Below are positions 1-5,549 of a stretch of 5,549 nt of DNA, piece after piece (position 1 is the stretch's first letter; each line of letters opens with the position of its first letter). The stretch spans positions 1 through 5,549 of the forward strand of contig PMJC01000286.1 of assembly GCA_003157235.1 (NCBI GenBank). Reading direction: 5' to 3'. The position numbers and the translations under genes were made by a program. The DNA is from Methanosarcina sp. Lineage in GTDB: Archaea > Halobacteriota > Methanosarcinia > Methanosarcinales > Methanosarcinaceae. The notes under the pieces are model-generated. The model did not search any database. It was not told the DNA's origin and saw only the letters and a program-made list of their open reading frames with translations.

Positions 1-1236
1 AATCTCCTGAACCCTTGTATTTACAAGAGCTCCTGGTGCTCTGATTTTTTCAATTGCATCTTCTATCGAATCTCCCCGAATTACGTAGAGCTTTAGAAGC
101 TCAAGATCTGAATCTACTGGTGCTTTTTTTTCAATCCGAGTAAAAATATTCTTGTAACTTCGGTAGGTGAGAAGAGCGGCAGTCAATGCATCTCTTTCAT
201 GATCATTTGAGTAACCGAAAGTCTTTCCAAGCGCAATTTTTTCCTCAGCAGAAATCTCAATTCCTGGGCTCGCAGGAACTGCATTGAAGCTTCGTCTAAT
301 TTTTTCAACCGAGACTGGCATTGGAGTAACGTCGCTGGCAATCAATGCAGGTTTTCCGTATTCAGCAATGAGTTTGACAACTTTATCAGGAGCTATTCCC
401 CTGAAACTTTTTAAATAGAGAAGGTCTCCATCGAAAGACAGAACGGCTATGCCCACAGTTGTTCCTGGATCGATTCCCACGATTGTGAATCTACGCCTCA
501 GTTTCTTCTGTTTAAGGAGTACATAGCGAATTTGATCTCGCTCTACGCTTTTTACAATTACTTGCGCATCATTACTTGCCATAGAATGTATTGGTATCTC
601 TCCGCGTTTTGCATACACAGTAAACTCAGACCTGACATAACCTCCGAACCCTTTTACATTTAGAGCTTCGAATATGATACCTTTTTCCCGCGAGAGGTCT
701 CTCAGAACATTTTCAATCTCTCTACTCCATTGCAGTACAGCTCCATGTACTTTCCTACGGTACCGATTTTGACTCCAGCCCCCTCTTCCAAGTGAACGTG
801 CTCTGCTCACCTTGATTTTTGTGATATCTTCAAATAGAGATAACTCATATCCAACTCCAAGGTCTGCAAGGCGAGCACATGCTTCAGCCTCATCATTAGG
901 ATTTTTAGGATCAAAAGAAAGCCCGTGTTCCCGCGCAATCCTAACAAGCGATTCTGGGTGTAGCCCACCTGTTACCTGAACAAGTTTAATGCTTTCAGGC
1001 AGTCGTTCCATGAGAGAAATAAGCTCGCTTCTGTCTGCAGCAAGCTCAAAAATGTTGTCAACAGCTATTATCTCTGGCTTATCTCTCTGGATCATGTTAA
1101 ATATTTTCTGGCGGCTGAGCATTATTTGATGAGAAACCTTACCGTCTTTGAGAATAGCAAGTGCGTATCTGGGAAGCTCCCTACCCCGAGGAGATCCTTT
1201 GGAGATATCGATTCCATAGATTGTCTGTTTTTGCAT
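1..1236 (-). CDS. DUF460 / COG2433 protein, predicted RuvC/YqgF-like RNase H-fold nuclease (N-terminal 412 codons; 3' end outside window)
   Basis: The frame is open from an ATG at 1236-1234 to the window edge. An in-frame stop lies three codons upstream (1245-1243), so this start is fixed. The protein begins MQKQTIYGIDIS. Two halves carry similar RNase H-fold signatures. The N-terminal half has GIDIS (D10), IIAVDN (D59) and NDEAEACA (D115, E118). The C-terminal half has GIDPGTTVG (D256), LIASD (D302) and NDHERDALTAA (H346, D349). The second set closely resembles the acidic triad of RuvC/YqgF nucleases. A basic stretch (LKQKKLRRRF, about 241-250) precedes the second half. From memory, family members are archaeal, roughly 600-700 residues, often with a coiled-coil C-terminal part, and annotated as possible nucleases; that part would lie outside the window. 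The substrate is unknown. The family call is firm; nuclease activity is inferred. No Shine-Dalgarno sequence precedes the ATG, so a short-leader or leaderless transcript is likely. Confidence 0.88.
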   Translation of the reverse strand, partial: MQKQTIYGIDISKGSPRGRELPRYALAILKDGKVSHQIMLSRQKIFNMIQRDKPEIIAVDNIFELAADRSELISLMERLPESIKLVQVTGGLHPESLVRIAREHGLSFDPKNPNDEAEACARLADLGVGYELSLFEDITKIKVSRARSLGRGGWSQNRYRRKVHGAVLQWSREIENVLRDLSREKGIIFEALNVKGFGGYVRSEFTVYAKRGEIPIHSMASNDAQVIVKSVERDQIRYVLLKQKKLRRRFTIVGIDPGTTVGIAVLSFDGDLLYLKSFRGIAPDKVVKLIAEYGKPALIASDVTPMPVSVEKIRRSFNAVPASPGIEISAEEKIALGKTFGYSNDHERDALTAALLTYRSYKNIFTRIEKKAPVDSDLELLKLYVIRGDSIEDAIEKIRAPGALVNTRVQEI

Positions 1237-1265
1237 GAACGACTATATTTTATTTTTGATGGAAC

Positions 1266-1275
1266 ATATATTTAA
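1266..1275 (-). promoter_or_regulatory. Possible TATA box for the DUF460 gene
   Basis: Read on the minus strand the sequence is TTAAATATAT. Its centre lies about 35 bases upstream of the ATG at 1236. An archaeal start site about 25 bases downstream would leave a leader of only some ten bases, which fits the lack of a Shine-Dalgarno motif. A second A+T box (minus-strand CTTAAATATAG, about 1304-1314) is an alternative that would give a longer leader. The surrounding DNA is so A+T-rich that chance matches are likely. Confidence 0.35.
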
Positions 1276-1374
1276 CTGCAGCCATTTTTTATTTTTTTAA
1301 TCTATATTTAAGGAAGGTCTTTTAGATTCATACTTAACAAAAAAAAGAGAGATTGGAAATAGTAAATTAGATAC

Positions 1375-1947
1375 ATGAAAGTTTATAAGTACATTTTTAA
1401 ATACTTGAATAAAACAAATCAGGCTATTATAACCTATAAAAAGTGACTTTTGGATTTTAATTTATGGTTCAGTGATAAAGCAGGTATCTGTTATAGCTGG
1501 AAATTCACGAGATCTGAAGGCATTGAAGCATAACAAAACATATAAGATTAATTCAAAAGTCATTGCACAACTTGCACTGAATAAAATGATTCAACAATCA
1601 AATGATTCAACAATCAAGAGTTTTTCGAATAAGGCTTAGAAAATTTCGTTCATACATTGACCTAGCCACAAATTTACACAAACTTCTTGAAAAAAGGTTT
1701 TTATACTTGAGATGAATAATGCAATTTATCAGATATTTTCTTTGATGTTAAGTTGTATAGACGAATCAAAATCATTCAAAATTGATGGTATTTAATTAAT
1801 TTTTGTCACCGTTTAATGGATGGCATTCTTTTGTACAACTGCAGAAAGCGTGTTAGATATAGCGGGTCTTATTTTCTAAATATTATGCGTAGTTCAATAA
1901 ATTTGGATGAAATCCCTTTGTTTTTTTCAAACCTGAATAAGAAATAA
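1375..1947 (+). pseudogene. Decayed IS110-family transposase, missing both ends
   Basis: No single frame is open, but consecutive pieces in three frames read as one protein. At 1442-1600 the frame gives WILIYG, then GNSRDLKALKHNKTYKINSK, then VIAQLALNKMIQQS. This matches the IS110 layout FYWIPIY...NPRDLK..K.KTDKIDSKxIAQL. After a shift, 1617-1712 reads SRVFRIRLRKFRSYIDLATN, then LHKLLEKRFLYLR, ending at TGA 1713-1715. Another piece follows at 1715-1792 (AIYQIF...KIDGI). The last, 1816-1944, gives KRVRYSG...SSINLDEI and stops at TAA 1945-1947. The two aspartates expected in the KTDxxD motif of the DEDD nuclease core read as Y and N, so the copy is catalytically dead as well as broken. The 1375-1441 part is the weakest. 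The first conserved Asp region and the whole C-terminal transposase domain are absent. The family call rests on remembered consensus, not a search. Confidence 0.68.
1585..1616 (+). repeat. Perfect 16-bp tandem duplication inside the IS110 relic
   Basis: The 16 bases AATGATTCAACAATCA occur at 1585-1600 and again, without mismatch or gap, at 1601-1616. Sixteen is not a multiple of three. Dropping one copy joins the upstream reading ...NKMIQQS directly to SRVFRIRLRKF..., restoring a single frame across this break. The duplication is therefore the likely cause of this frameshift, and its perfect match suggests it is recent relative to the other damage. Confidence 0.93.
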
Positions 1948-2003
1948 AAAACGGGAAAAATTTTTTGTTTATCAAGGATTCTTTGTCCAATCTTCACCTT
2001 CAA

Positions 2004-2025
2004 TAGAATGTTTTAGTACATTCTA
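2004..2025. promoter_or_regulatory. Perfect 8-bp inverted repeat upstream of the ilvD promoter; candidate operator
   Basis: The arms TAGAATGT (2004-2011) and ACATTCTA (2018-2025) are exact reverse complements separated by six bases (TTTAGT). The site ends 36 bases before the best TATA-like box (2061) and 115 bases before the ilvD ATG. Its size and symmetry suit binding by a dimeric helix-turn-helix regulator. Nothing here identifies a regulator. As RNA it could also form a hairpin, but the predicted transcript starts downstream of it. Confidence 0.45.
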
Positions 2026-2060
2026 CTACTATCTTCACGGTCTTTTATTCCCCAATCTGT

Positions 2061-2070
2061 TTTATACTAT
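2061..2070 (+). promoter_or_regulatory. Probable TATA box of ilvD
   Basis: TTTATACTAT lies about 70-80 bases before the ilvD start codon. Transcription would begin near 2088-2095 and give a leader of roughly 45-50 bases that contains the ribosome binding site. A second box, CTATACTATAAT at about 2085-2096, would place the start near 2118-2122, only just upstream of the ribosome binding site. I prefer the first because it leaves room for ribosome loading, but sequence alone does not decide. Confidence 0.45.
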
Positions 2071-2126
2071 TAAGTCTTCTCACATCTATACTATAATTAA
2101 ACTTGGAATTCTAACTATGAAATCCT

Positions 2127-2133
2127 AAGGAGA
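2127..2133 (+). promoter_or_regulatory. Ribosome binding site of ilvD
   Basis: AAGGAGA matches the Shine-Dalgarno consensus and is separated by six bases from the ATG at 2140. This supports that ATG as the true start. Confidence 0.85.
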
Positions 2134-2139
2134 TTTACA

Positions 2140-3801
2140 ATGAAAAGCTCCATCATCAAAGAGGGGCCGGAACGCGCTCCCCACCGCTCACTTCTGAAAG
2201 CGACTGGTATCACAGATGCCGAGATGAAGAAGCCGTTCATCGCAGTCGTCAATTCGTGGAATGAGATAATCCCTGGCCATATTCACCTGAATAGACTTGC
2301 TGAAGCTGTCAAAGCTGGGATCAGGAACTCTGGTGGAGTTCCCTTTGAATTCCACACTATAGGTATTTGTGACGGAATAGCGATGGGTCACGAGGGTATG
2401 AAATATTCCCTCCCTAGCAGAGAAGTTATCGAATACACAATCGAACTGATGGTTAAAGCCCACCAATTTGACGGTATGGTCCTAATTCCTACCTGCGATA
2501 AGATTGTGCCAGGGCACCTTATGGCAGCAGGTAGACTTGATATCCCTTCAATTGTTGTAACGGGAGGACCGATGCTCCCAGGTTATGTCAATGACAAATA
2601 CACGGATCTGATCTCAGTCTCCGAAGGAGTTGGGGCTCACAGAGTAGGAAAACTATCCGATACAGACCTTAAGTGGCTCGAAAATCTTTCCTGCACTGGT
2701 GCAGGATCTTGTGCAGGGATGTTTACTGCTAATACCATGGCTTGCATGACTGAAGCTCTCGGTATGAGCCTTCCAGGCTGTGCAACTGCTCATGCCGTGG
2801 ATGCAAAAAAGACAAGAATTGCAAAGGAAACTGGGGAACGTATAGTGGAAATGGTTCTAGAGAACCTGACTCCCAAAAAAATTGTTACTTTTAAATCATT
2901 CGAAAATGCCATAATGGTAGATATGGCAATCGGAGGAAGCACGAATACTACTCTGCACCTCCCTGCTATTGCCCATGAATTTGGGCTAAAACTCTCTCTA
3001 GAGAAATTTGACGAACTGAGTCAAACAATCCCAAATCTGATCTCTCTTCGTCCTGGGGGCTCTAATTTCTTGTTGCATTTTGATAGAGCGGGCGGGGTTC
3101 AGGCAGTTATGCAAAGACTTTTCTCTAAACTTCATATAGACCAGCTTACGGTTAATGGCAAAACCATAGGGAAAAATATTAATGAACTAGTGATTGTTAA
3201 CCCAGTGCTTAATAAAGAGATAATTGCAACGCTAGATAAACCTATTCATCCTCAGGGGGGAATTGCAATCCTTAAAGGCAGTCTTGCACCTGATGGCTCG
3301 GTTGTTAAGCAGACAGCAGTTGACCCAAGAATGCATATTCACTCAGGACCTGCCAAAGTTTATAACTGTGAGGAAGAAGCTATGAAAAGTATTCTTGCAG
3401 GCGATGTGAAGCCCGGGGATATTCTAGTCATCCGTTACGAAGGCCCGAAAGGTGGTCCTGGAATGCGGGAAATGCTTGCAGCCACATCTGCAATTGGAGG
3501 TATGGATCTGCTAGGGTCTGTGGCGCTTATAACTGATGGACGTTTCTCTGGAGGAACCCGGGGCCCCTGTATCGGACATGTCTCCCCAGAAGCTAGCGAA
3601 GAAGGACCAATTGCCCTGGTAAAAAATGGAGATCTGATAGAGATCAATATTCCTGAAAGGATCCTGAACCTGAAGGTTTCCAAAGAAGAGCTTAAGAACC
3701 GGAAAGCTGTTCTTGTGCCACCTAAAAAGGAAGTCACAGGTTACCTTGCCAAATACCAGCATTCAGTCCATTCCGCAAATACAGGAGGGATAGTGAACTG
3801 A
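2140..3801 (+). CDS. ilvD: Dihydroxy-acid dehydratase
   Basis: IlvD removes water from 2,3-dihydroxyisovalerate and 2,3-dihydroxy-3-methylvalerate to give the 2-oxo acid precursors of valine/leucine and isoleucine. It is a cytoplasmic Fe-S and Mg-dependent enzyme. The 553-residue length is typical. Family motifs appear in order: [10 protein letters not shown] (38-47), GICDG (75-79), [16 protein letters not shown] (117-132), [20 protein letters not shown] (184-203), [10 protein letters not shown] (265-274), [14 protein letters not shown] (433-446) and [20 protein letters not shown] (465-484). C119 and C191 fit the conserved cluster ligands. D78, D120 and K121 fit the metal site with its modifiable lysine, and S470 fits the proposed catalytic serine. 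Position 46 is Gly (PGH), as I recall for the E. coli enzyme, rather than the Cys of PCN-type [2Fe-2S] members. The ATG has a good ribosome binding site. No partner gene is adjacent, so it appears monocistronic. The product assignment is very secure; cluster type is inferred. Confidence 0.98.
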   Translation: MKSSIIKEGPERAPHRSLLKATGITDAEMKKPFIAVVNSWNEIIPGHIHLNRLAEAVKAGIRNSGGVPFEFHTIGICDGIAMGHEGMKYSLPSREVIEYTIELMVKAHQFDGMVLIPTCDKIVPGHLMAAGRLDIPSIVVTGGPMLPGYVNDKYTDLISVSEGVGAHRVGKLSDTDLKWLENLSCTGAGSCAGMFTANTMACMTEALGMSLPGCATAHAVDAKKTRIAKETGERIVEMVLENLTPKKIVTFKSFENAIMVDMAIGGSTNTTLHLPAIAHEFGLKLSLEKFDELSQTIPNLISLRPGGSNFLLHFDRAGGVQAVMQRLFSKLHIDQLTVNGKTIGKNINELVIVNPVLNKEIIATLDKPIHPQGGIAILKGSLAPDGSVVKQTAVDPRMHIHSGPAKVYNCEEEAMKSILAGDVKPGDILVIRYEGPKGGPGMREMLAATSAIGGMDLLGSVALITDGRFSGGTRGPCIGHVSPEASEEGPIALVKNGDLIEINIPERILNLKVSKEELKNRKAVLVPPKKEVTGYLAKYQHSVHSANTGGIVN

Positions 3802-3848
3802 GTTACATGAGGCTGATACATGATATCATACTTTGAAATACATTTCTC

Positions 3849-3870
3849 AGGGGAGTTCTATACCCCTCTT
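3849..3870 (+). terminator. Weak terminator-like hairpin behind ilvD
   Basis: AGGGG (3849-3853) pairs with CCCCT (3863-3867) around a nine-base loop and is followed by CTTT. It starts 48 bases after the ilvD stop codon, a sensible place for transcript ending. The stem is short and the T run poor, so this may only mark a 3' end structure. Confidence 0.35.
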
Positions 3871-3886
3871 TAAATGTACTAAAAAC

Positions 3887-3935
3887 GAGCACTGAGTACT
3901 AGGATCGAGTACTGCGATGATATCAATAATACTCG
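3887..3935. repeat. Cluster of GAGTACT direct repeats with an inverted partner
   Basis: GAGCACT (3887-3893) and GAGTACT (3894-3900) abut, and GAGTACT recurs at 3907-3913. CGAGTA (3906-3911) is matched by its reverse complement TACTCG at 3930-3935, which could form a small hairpin with an 18-base loop. AGTACT is itself a palindrome. No role can be assigned. Confidence 0.55.
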
Positions 3936-3977
3936 TTATATATGCAAAGTTTGAAAACCAAAAACCTGTAATTTACG

Positions 3978-4017
3978 AGTTTTGAACCCATATTTACCCC
4001 AAATGGGAGCCAAAACT
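3978..4017. repeat. Interrupted 12-bp inverted repeat
   Basis: AGTTTTG (3978-3984) pairs with CAAAACT (4011-4017), and CCCAT (3987-3991) pairs with ATGGG (4003-4007). Small 2- and 3-base internal loops separate the two blocks, and the apical loop has eleven bases. The fold is strong for such A+T-rich DNA. It lies between ilvD and the IS66 relic, so it could be an end of a lost mobile element or part of a 3' untranslated region. Confidence 0.55.
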
Positions 4018-4042
4018 GAGAAGATGCTGCTTATATTTCGCT

Positions 4043-4063
4043 ATAAAACCTATGCATAATAAG
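4043..4063 (+). repeat. 21-bp direct repeat, left copy
   Basis: ATAAAACC followed by TATGCATAATAAG. The right copy at 4415-4435 differs at one base (C to A at position 8), giving 20 of 21 matches. The two copies flank the IS66-type relic, with starts 372 bases apart. A weaker third match (AAAACCTATG then TATA) lies near 4970-4983. The core TATGCATA is a palindrome. Confidence 0.8.
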
Positions 4064-4146
4064 TACTGTTGAGAAAGTATTATTTTTTCAATGCCTTTAT
4101 TTCAAAAAAATTGCATATAAATTGATTCCGATTTCGTTTCGTTATT

Positions 4147-4297
4147 ATGCTTACACGTGAAGAGATTCTTATTAACTATGAAAGTTGGTCTTGAAGCCGT
4201 AATTTCTGTAATAAAGAGACTGGAGAGTATCGTAGAATAGCAAGCTATTCGGACGGCTGCCCTTGGAAAACAGGAGATGGTTTTGAATATCGCTTAA
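4147..4297 (+). pseudogene. N-terminal fragment of an IS66-type transposase, frameshifted
   Basis: An ATG at 4147 opens MLTREEILINYESW and hits TGA at 4192-4194. Shifting one base gives LEAVISVIKRLESIVE from 4190, a stop (TAG 4238-4240), then QAIRTAALGKQEMVLNIA ending in TAA at 4295-4297. This is the pattern I recall for the start of archaeal IS66-type transposases: REEIL..YE.G.EAVI.L...LE, then a coiled coil. Removing one T from 4185-4186 (AGTTGGT to AGTGGT) restores one frame and supplies the expected glycine (YES-G-LEAVI). About 50 residues of a protein of several hundred remain; nothing of the catalytic domain is seen downstream. A TATA-like CATATAAATT (about 4114-4123) may be its old promoter. 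TAG could in principle be pyrrolysine in Methanosarcina, but in this debris it is more simply a nonsense codon. Confidence 0.65.
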
Positions 4298-4414
4298 ATC
4301 AAAATGTAACGGCAGTGTACCAAAAGTTCTGTAAATTTTGAATGGCTCTGTACCCTTTGTCTTCGCTACAAAAAACAGGATTAATCGTTTTTGCTTATGC
4401 ACAGCTTTTTTGTG

Positions 4415-4435
4415 ATAAAACATATGCATAATAAG
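4415..4435 (+). repeat. 21-bp direct repeat, right copy
   Basis: ATAAAACA followed by TATGCATAATAAG, matching the copy at 4043-4063 at 20 of 21 positions. It lies 117 bases beyond the last recognisable codon of the IS66-type fragment. Because the orientation is direct, these are not ordinary terminal inverted repeats. Confidence 0.8.
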
Positions 4436-4561
4436 GCTGTTCATATTCAAAGCTTAATCCAGGAAAACAGTATTTTTAATTATTAAAGCTAGGTAAAACA
4501 ACCTCAATAGCTCTCATTATCGAGACCCAATTGATAAATTTTAACGAGCTAATTTTTTTTA

Positions 4562-4612
4562 AACTATTCGTTCAGCATTCTTTTTTATGTAGTTTTTGGA
4601 ACGAAAATAGTT
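4562..4612. repeat. Imperfect inverted repeat, 12-base arms
   Basis: AACTATTCGTTC (4562-4573) is complementary to GAACGAAAATAGTT (4599-4612) if two extra A bases in the right arm are bulged out. The loop is 25 bases and T-rich. It could be a relic end of a mobile element or a transcript hairpin; no coding region adjoins it. Confidence 0.5.
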
Positions 4613-4729
4613 GAGAGACTTAAATTTGGGAATCCTATACAAATAAAATTATAATCTACAAAATAAATTATTATTCAAAGATAGATCTAAATATAGTTAT
4701 TTTGTGCTCACATCTAATTGTAAGAATTA

Positions 4730-4760
<31 letters not shown>

Positions 4761-4812
4761 TCCGTATATGAAAATTTATTTAATTATATATTTATTACTT
4801 TTTTTCTATTTT

Positions 4813-4837
4813 TTCCCTGTGGATATATCACGGGGAA
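4813..4837. other. 9-bp-stem hairpin in noncoding DNA
   Basis: TTCCCTGTG (4813-4821) faces CACGGGGAA (4829-4837) across a seven-base loop (GATATAT). Eight pairs are Watson-Crick and one is T/G, which would be a G-U pair in plus-strand RNA but A/C in minus-strand RNA. That asymmetry mildly favours a plus-strand transcript. It is one of the few G+C-rich islands between 4440 and 5400. Confidence 0.55.
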
Positions 4838-5279
4838 CATATCCTATTCTTTATGTATAGTTAAAAATATATAAAGTACTATCTTCTTCTTTTTTTTCTG
4901 TATTTAGATTGCGAATAATGAATTCAATTGTATTCGTGATTAGCTCACATACACACAATTTTTGTAACAAAACCTATGTATATTCTGAATGTCAATTTTT
5001 GATTACAACTTTTTGCATTATTGTCCTACTTTTAACAAAATTTATTTTAGCCACAGGGTGTTGATAATAGCTTTTATCAGGCCTTTCAAAATTAGAATTT
5101 AATCTAAGGTTAATATTTATTGCTTTTTTAGGGCGAAGCTCAATGTTAAATTTGTAGAAATCTCCTGACATAATAAAATCATATTTAATATTAAAATATT
5201 GTCAGAGTTTAAAACATTTTATTGGGAAGCAAATTCTATCCAAAAACTATTTCCATATAGTTAATTTGAAATTACATCT

Positions 5280-5292
5280 TAATATATATAAT
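5280..5292 (+). promoter_or_regulatory. Possible TATA box for the repeat-protein gene
   Basis: TAATATATATAAT lies about 115-127 bases before the first in-frame ATG at 5407. Transcription would begin near 5310-5316 and give a leader of roughly 90 bases. Local A+T richness makes this tentative. Confidence 0.35.
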
Positions 5293-5406
5293 AGTATATA
5301 GAGAAAAAAAATTTACAATATCATATAGTTCTAAAAATAAATCGTATGTGAGTATTTACTGAGAAAACAAATATTTAACAGAACAAAAAAGATACTGGGT
5401 ATCTTA

Positions 5407-5549
5407 ATGGTAGTTTTTTTTGTAGCATCAGTGACAGCTACGGCAGTAAGCGCTTACTTTGTAGCAGAACAACCCGTTATCGTGCAACCTGTTGTAGAAG
5501 AACAACCCGTTTTCATGCAACATGTTATAGAAGAACAACCCGTTTTCGT
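5407..5549 (+). CDS. Exported protein with 11-residue tandem repeats (partial, 3' end outside window)
   Basis: From the ATG at 5407 the frame runs open to the window edge (47 codons). It starts MVVFFVASVTATAVSA, a hydrophobic core with a good signal-peptidase site after AVSA. The mature part then repeats the pattern V-V/I-E-E-Q-P-V-F-M-Q-P/H. The frame is also open upstream to a TAA at 5338-5340, and the preceding codons (5377-5406) read NRTKKILGIL, a typical basic start of a signal peptide. That stretch has no ATG, GTG or TTG in frame, so either a non-standard codon is used, an upstream start was lost, or translation begins at 5407 with a shortened signal. No Shine-Dalgarno motif precedes 5407. 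The protein is probably secreted or on the cell surface; its function is unknown and I recognise no family. Confidence 0.6.
   Translation, partial: MVVFFVASVTATAVSAYFVAEQPVIVQPVVEEQPVFMQHVIEEQPVF
5458..5549 (+). repeat. 33-bp tandem repeats encoding 11-residue units
   Basis: Three in-frame units are visible: 5458-5490 (FVAEQPVIVQP), 5491-5523 (VVEEQPVFMQH) and the first 26 bases of a third from 5524 (VIEEQPVF). The core GAACAACCCGTT is identical in all three. Units 2 and 3 are nearly identical at the DNA level, pointing to recent duplication. The array probably continues past the window. Confidence 0.93.

Noticed and set aside
2188..2466. Minus-strand open frame inside ilvD
   Set aside because: It lies wholly antisense to a well-conserved enzyme gene and shows no independent protein features.
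3435..3762. Two overlapping minus-strand open frames inside the 3' part of ilvD
   Set aside because: Both are antisense shadows of the conserved [14 protein letters not shown] to C-terminal region of IlvD.
4192..4240. In-frame TGA and TAG as possible selenocysteine or pyrrolysine codons
   Set aside because: The TGA disappears when a single inserted base is corrected, and the TAG lies in a truncated transposase relic with no catalytic domain. Recoding is not needed to explain either.
4172..4450. Minus-strand open frame of 92 codons
   Set aside because: It runs antisense through the IS66-type fragment and one of the direct repeats. It has no Shine-Dalgarno site, and its composition is what reverse translation of that DNA would give; the plus-strand reading has the recognisable protein pattern.
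5458..5549. CRISPR-like array
   Set aside because: The units are directly contiguous, in frame and encode a repeated peptide; there are no unique spacers.

Overview
The window looks like chromosomal DNA from a methanogenic archaeon, most likely Methanosarcina or a close relative. The reasons are an archaea-only gene family (DUF460), long A+T-rich intergenic DNA with archaeal TATA-like boxes, a purine-rich Shine-Dalgarno site on the one complete gene, and transposase relics that read like the IS110 and IS66 families common in Methanosarcina. The genus is inferred from memory of these families; no search was run.

Layout. Bases 1-1236 (minus strand) carry the first 412 codons of a DUF460 / COG2433 protein, a predicted RuvC/YqgF-like RNase H-fold nuclease; its 3' end lies left of the window. 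Bases 1237-2139 separate it from the divergent gene ilvD. They hold a decayed IS110-type transposase (about 1375-1947), a perfect 8-bp inverted repeat (2004-2025), and the ilvD TATA box and ribosome binding site. Bases 2140-3801 (plus strand) encode dihydroxy-acid dehydratase, a complete enzyme of branched-chain amino acid biosynthesis.

Bases 3802-5406 are A+T-rich and have no convincing intact gene. They hold a weak terminator-like hairpin behind ilvD, several inverted repeats, and the N-terminal scrap of an IS66-type transposase (4147-4297). That scrap lies between two near-identical 21-bp direct repeats. A (TA)12 run and a 9-bp-stem hairpin follow. From 5407 to the right edge runs the start of an exported protein: a signal peptide followed by 11-residue tandem repeats rich in E, Q, P and V.

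The genes do not form a pathway or operon. ilvD appears to be transcribed alone, the DUF460 gene diverges from it, and the spacers have accumulated dead mobile elements. I found no convincing new multi-gene system. The most informative signals are a 16-bp tandem duplication that explains one frameshift in the IS110 relic, a single-base insertion that explains a frameshift in the IS66 relic, the inverted repeat ahead of ilvD, and the repeat protein with no conventional start codon.
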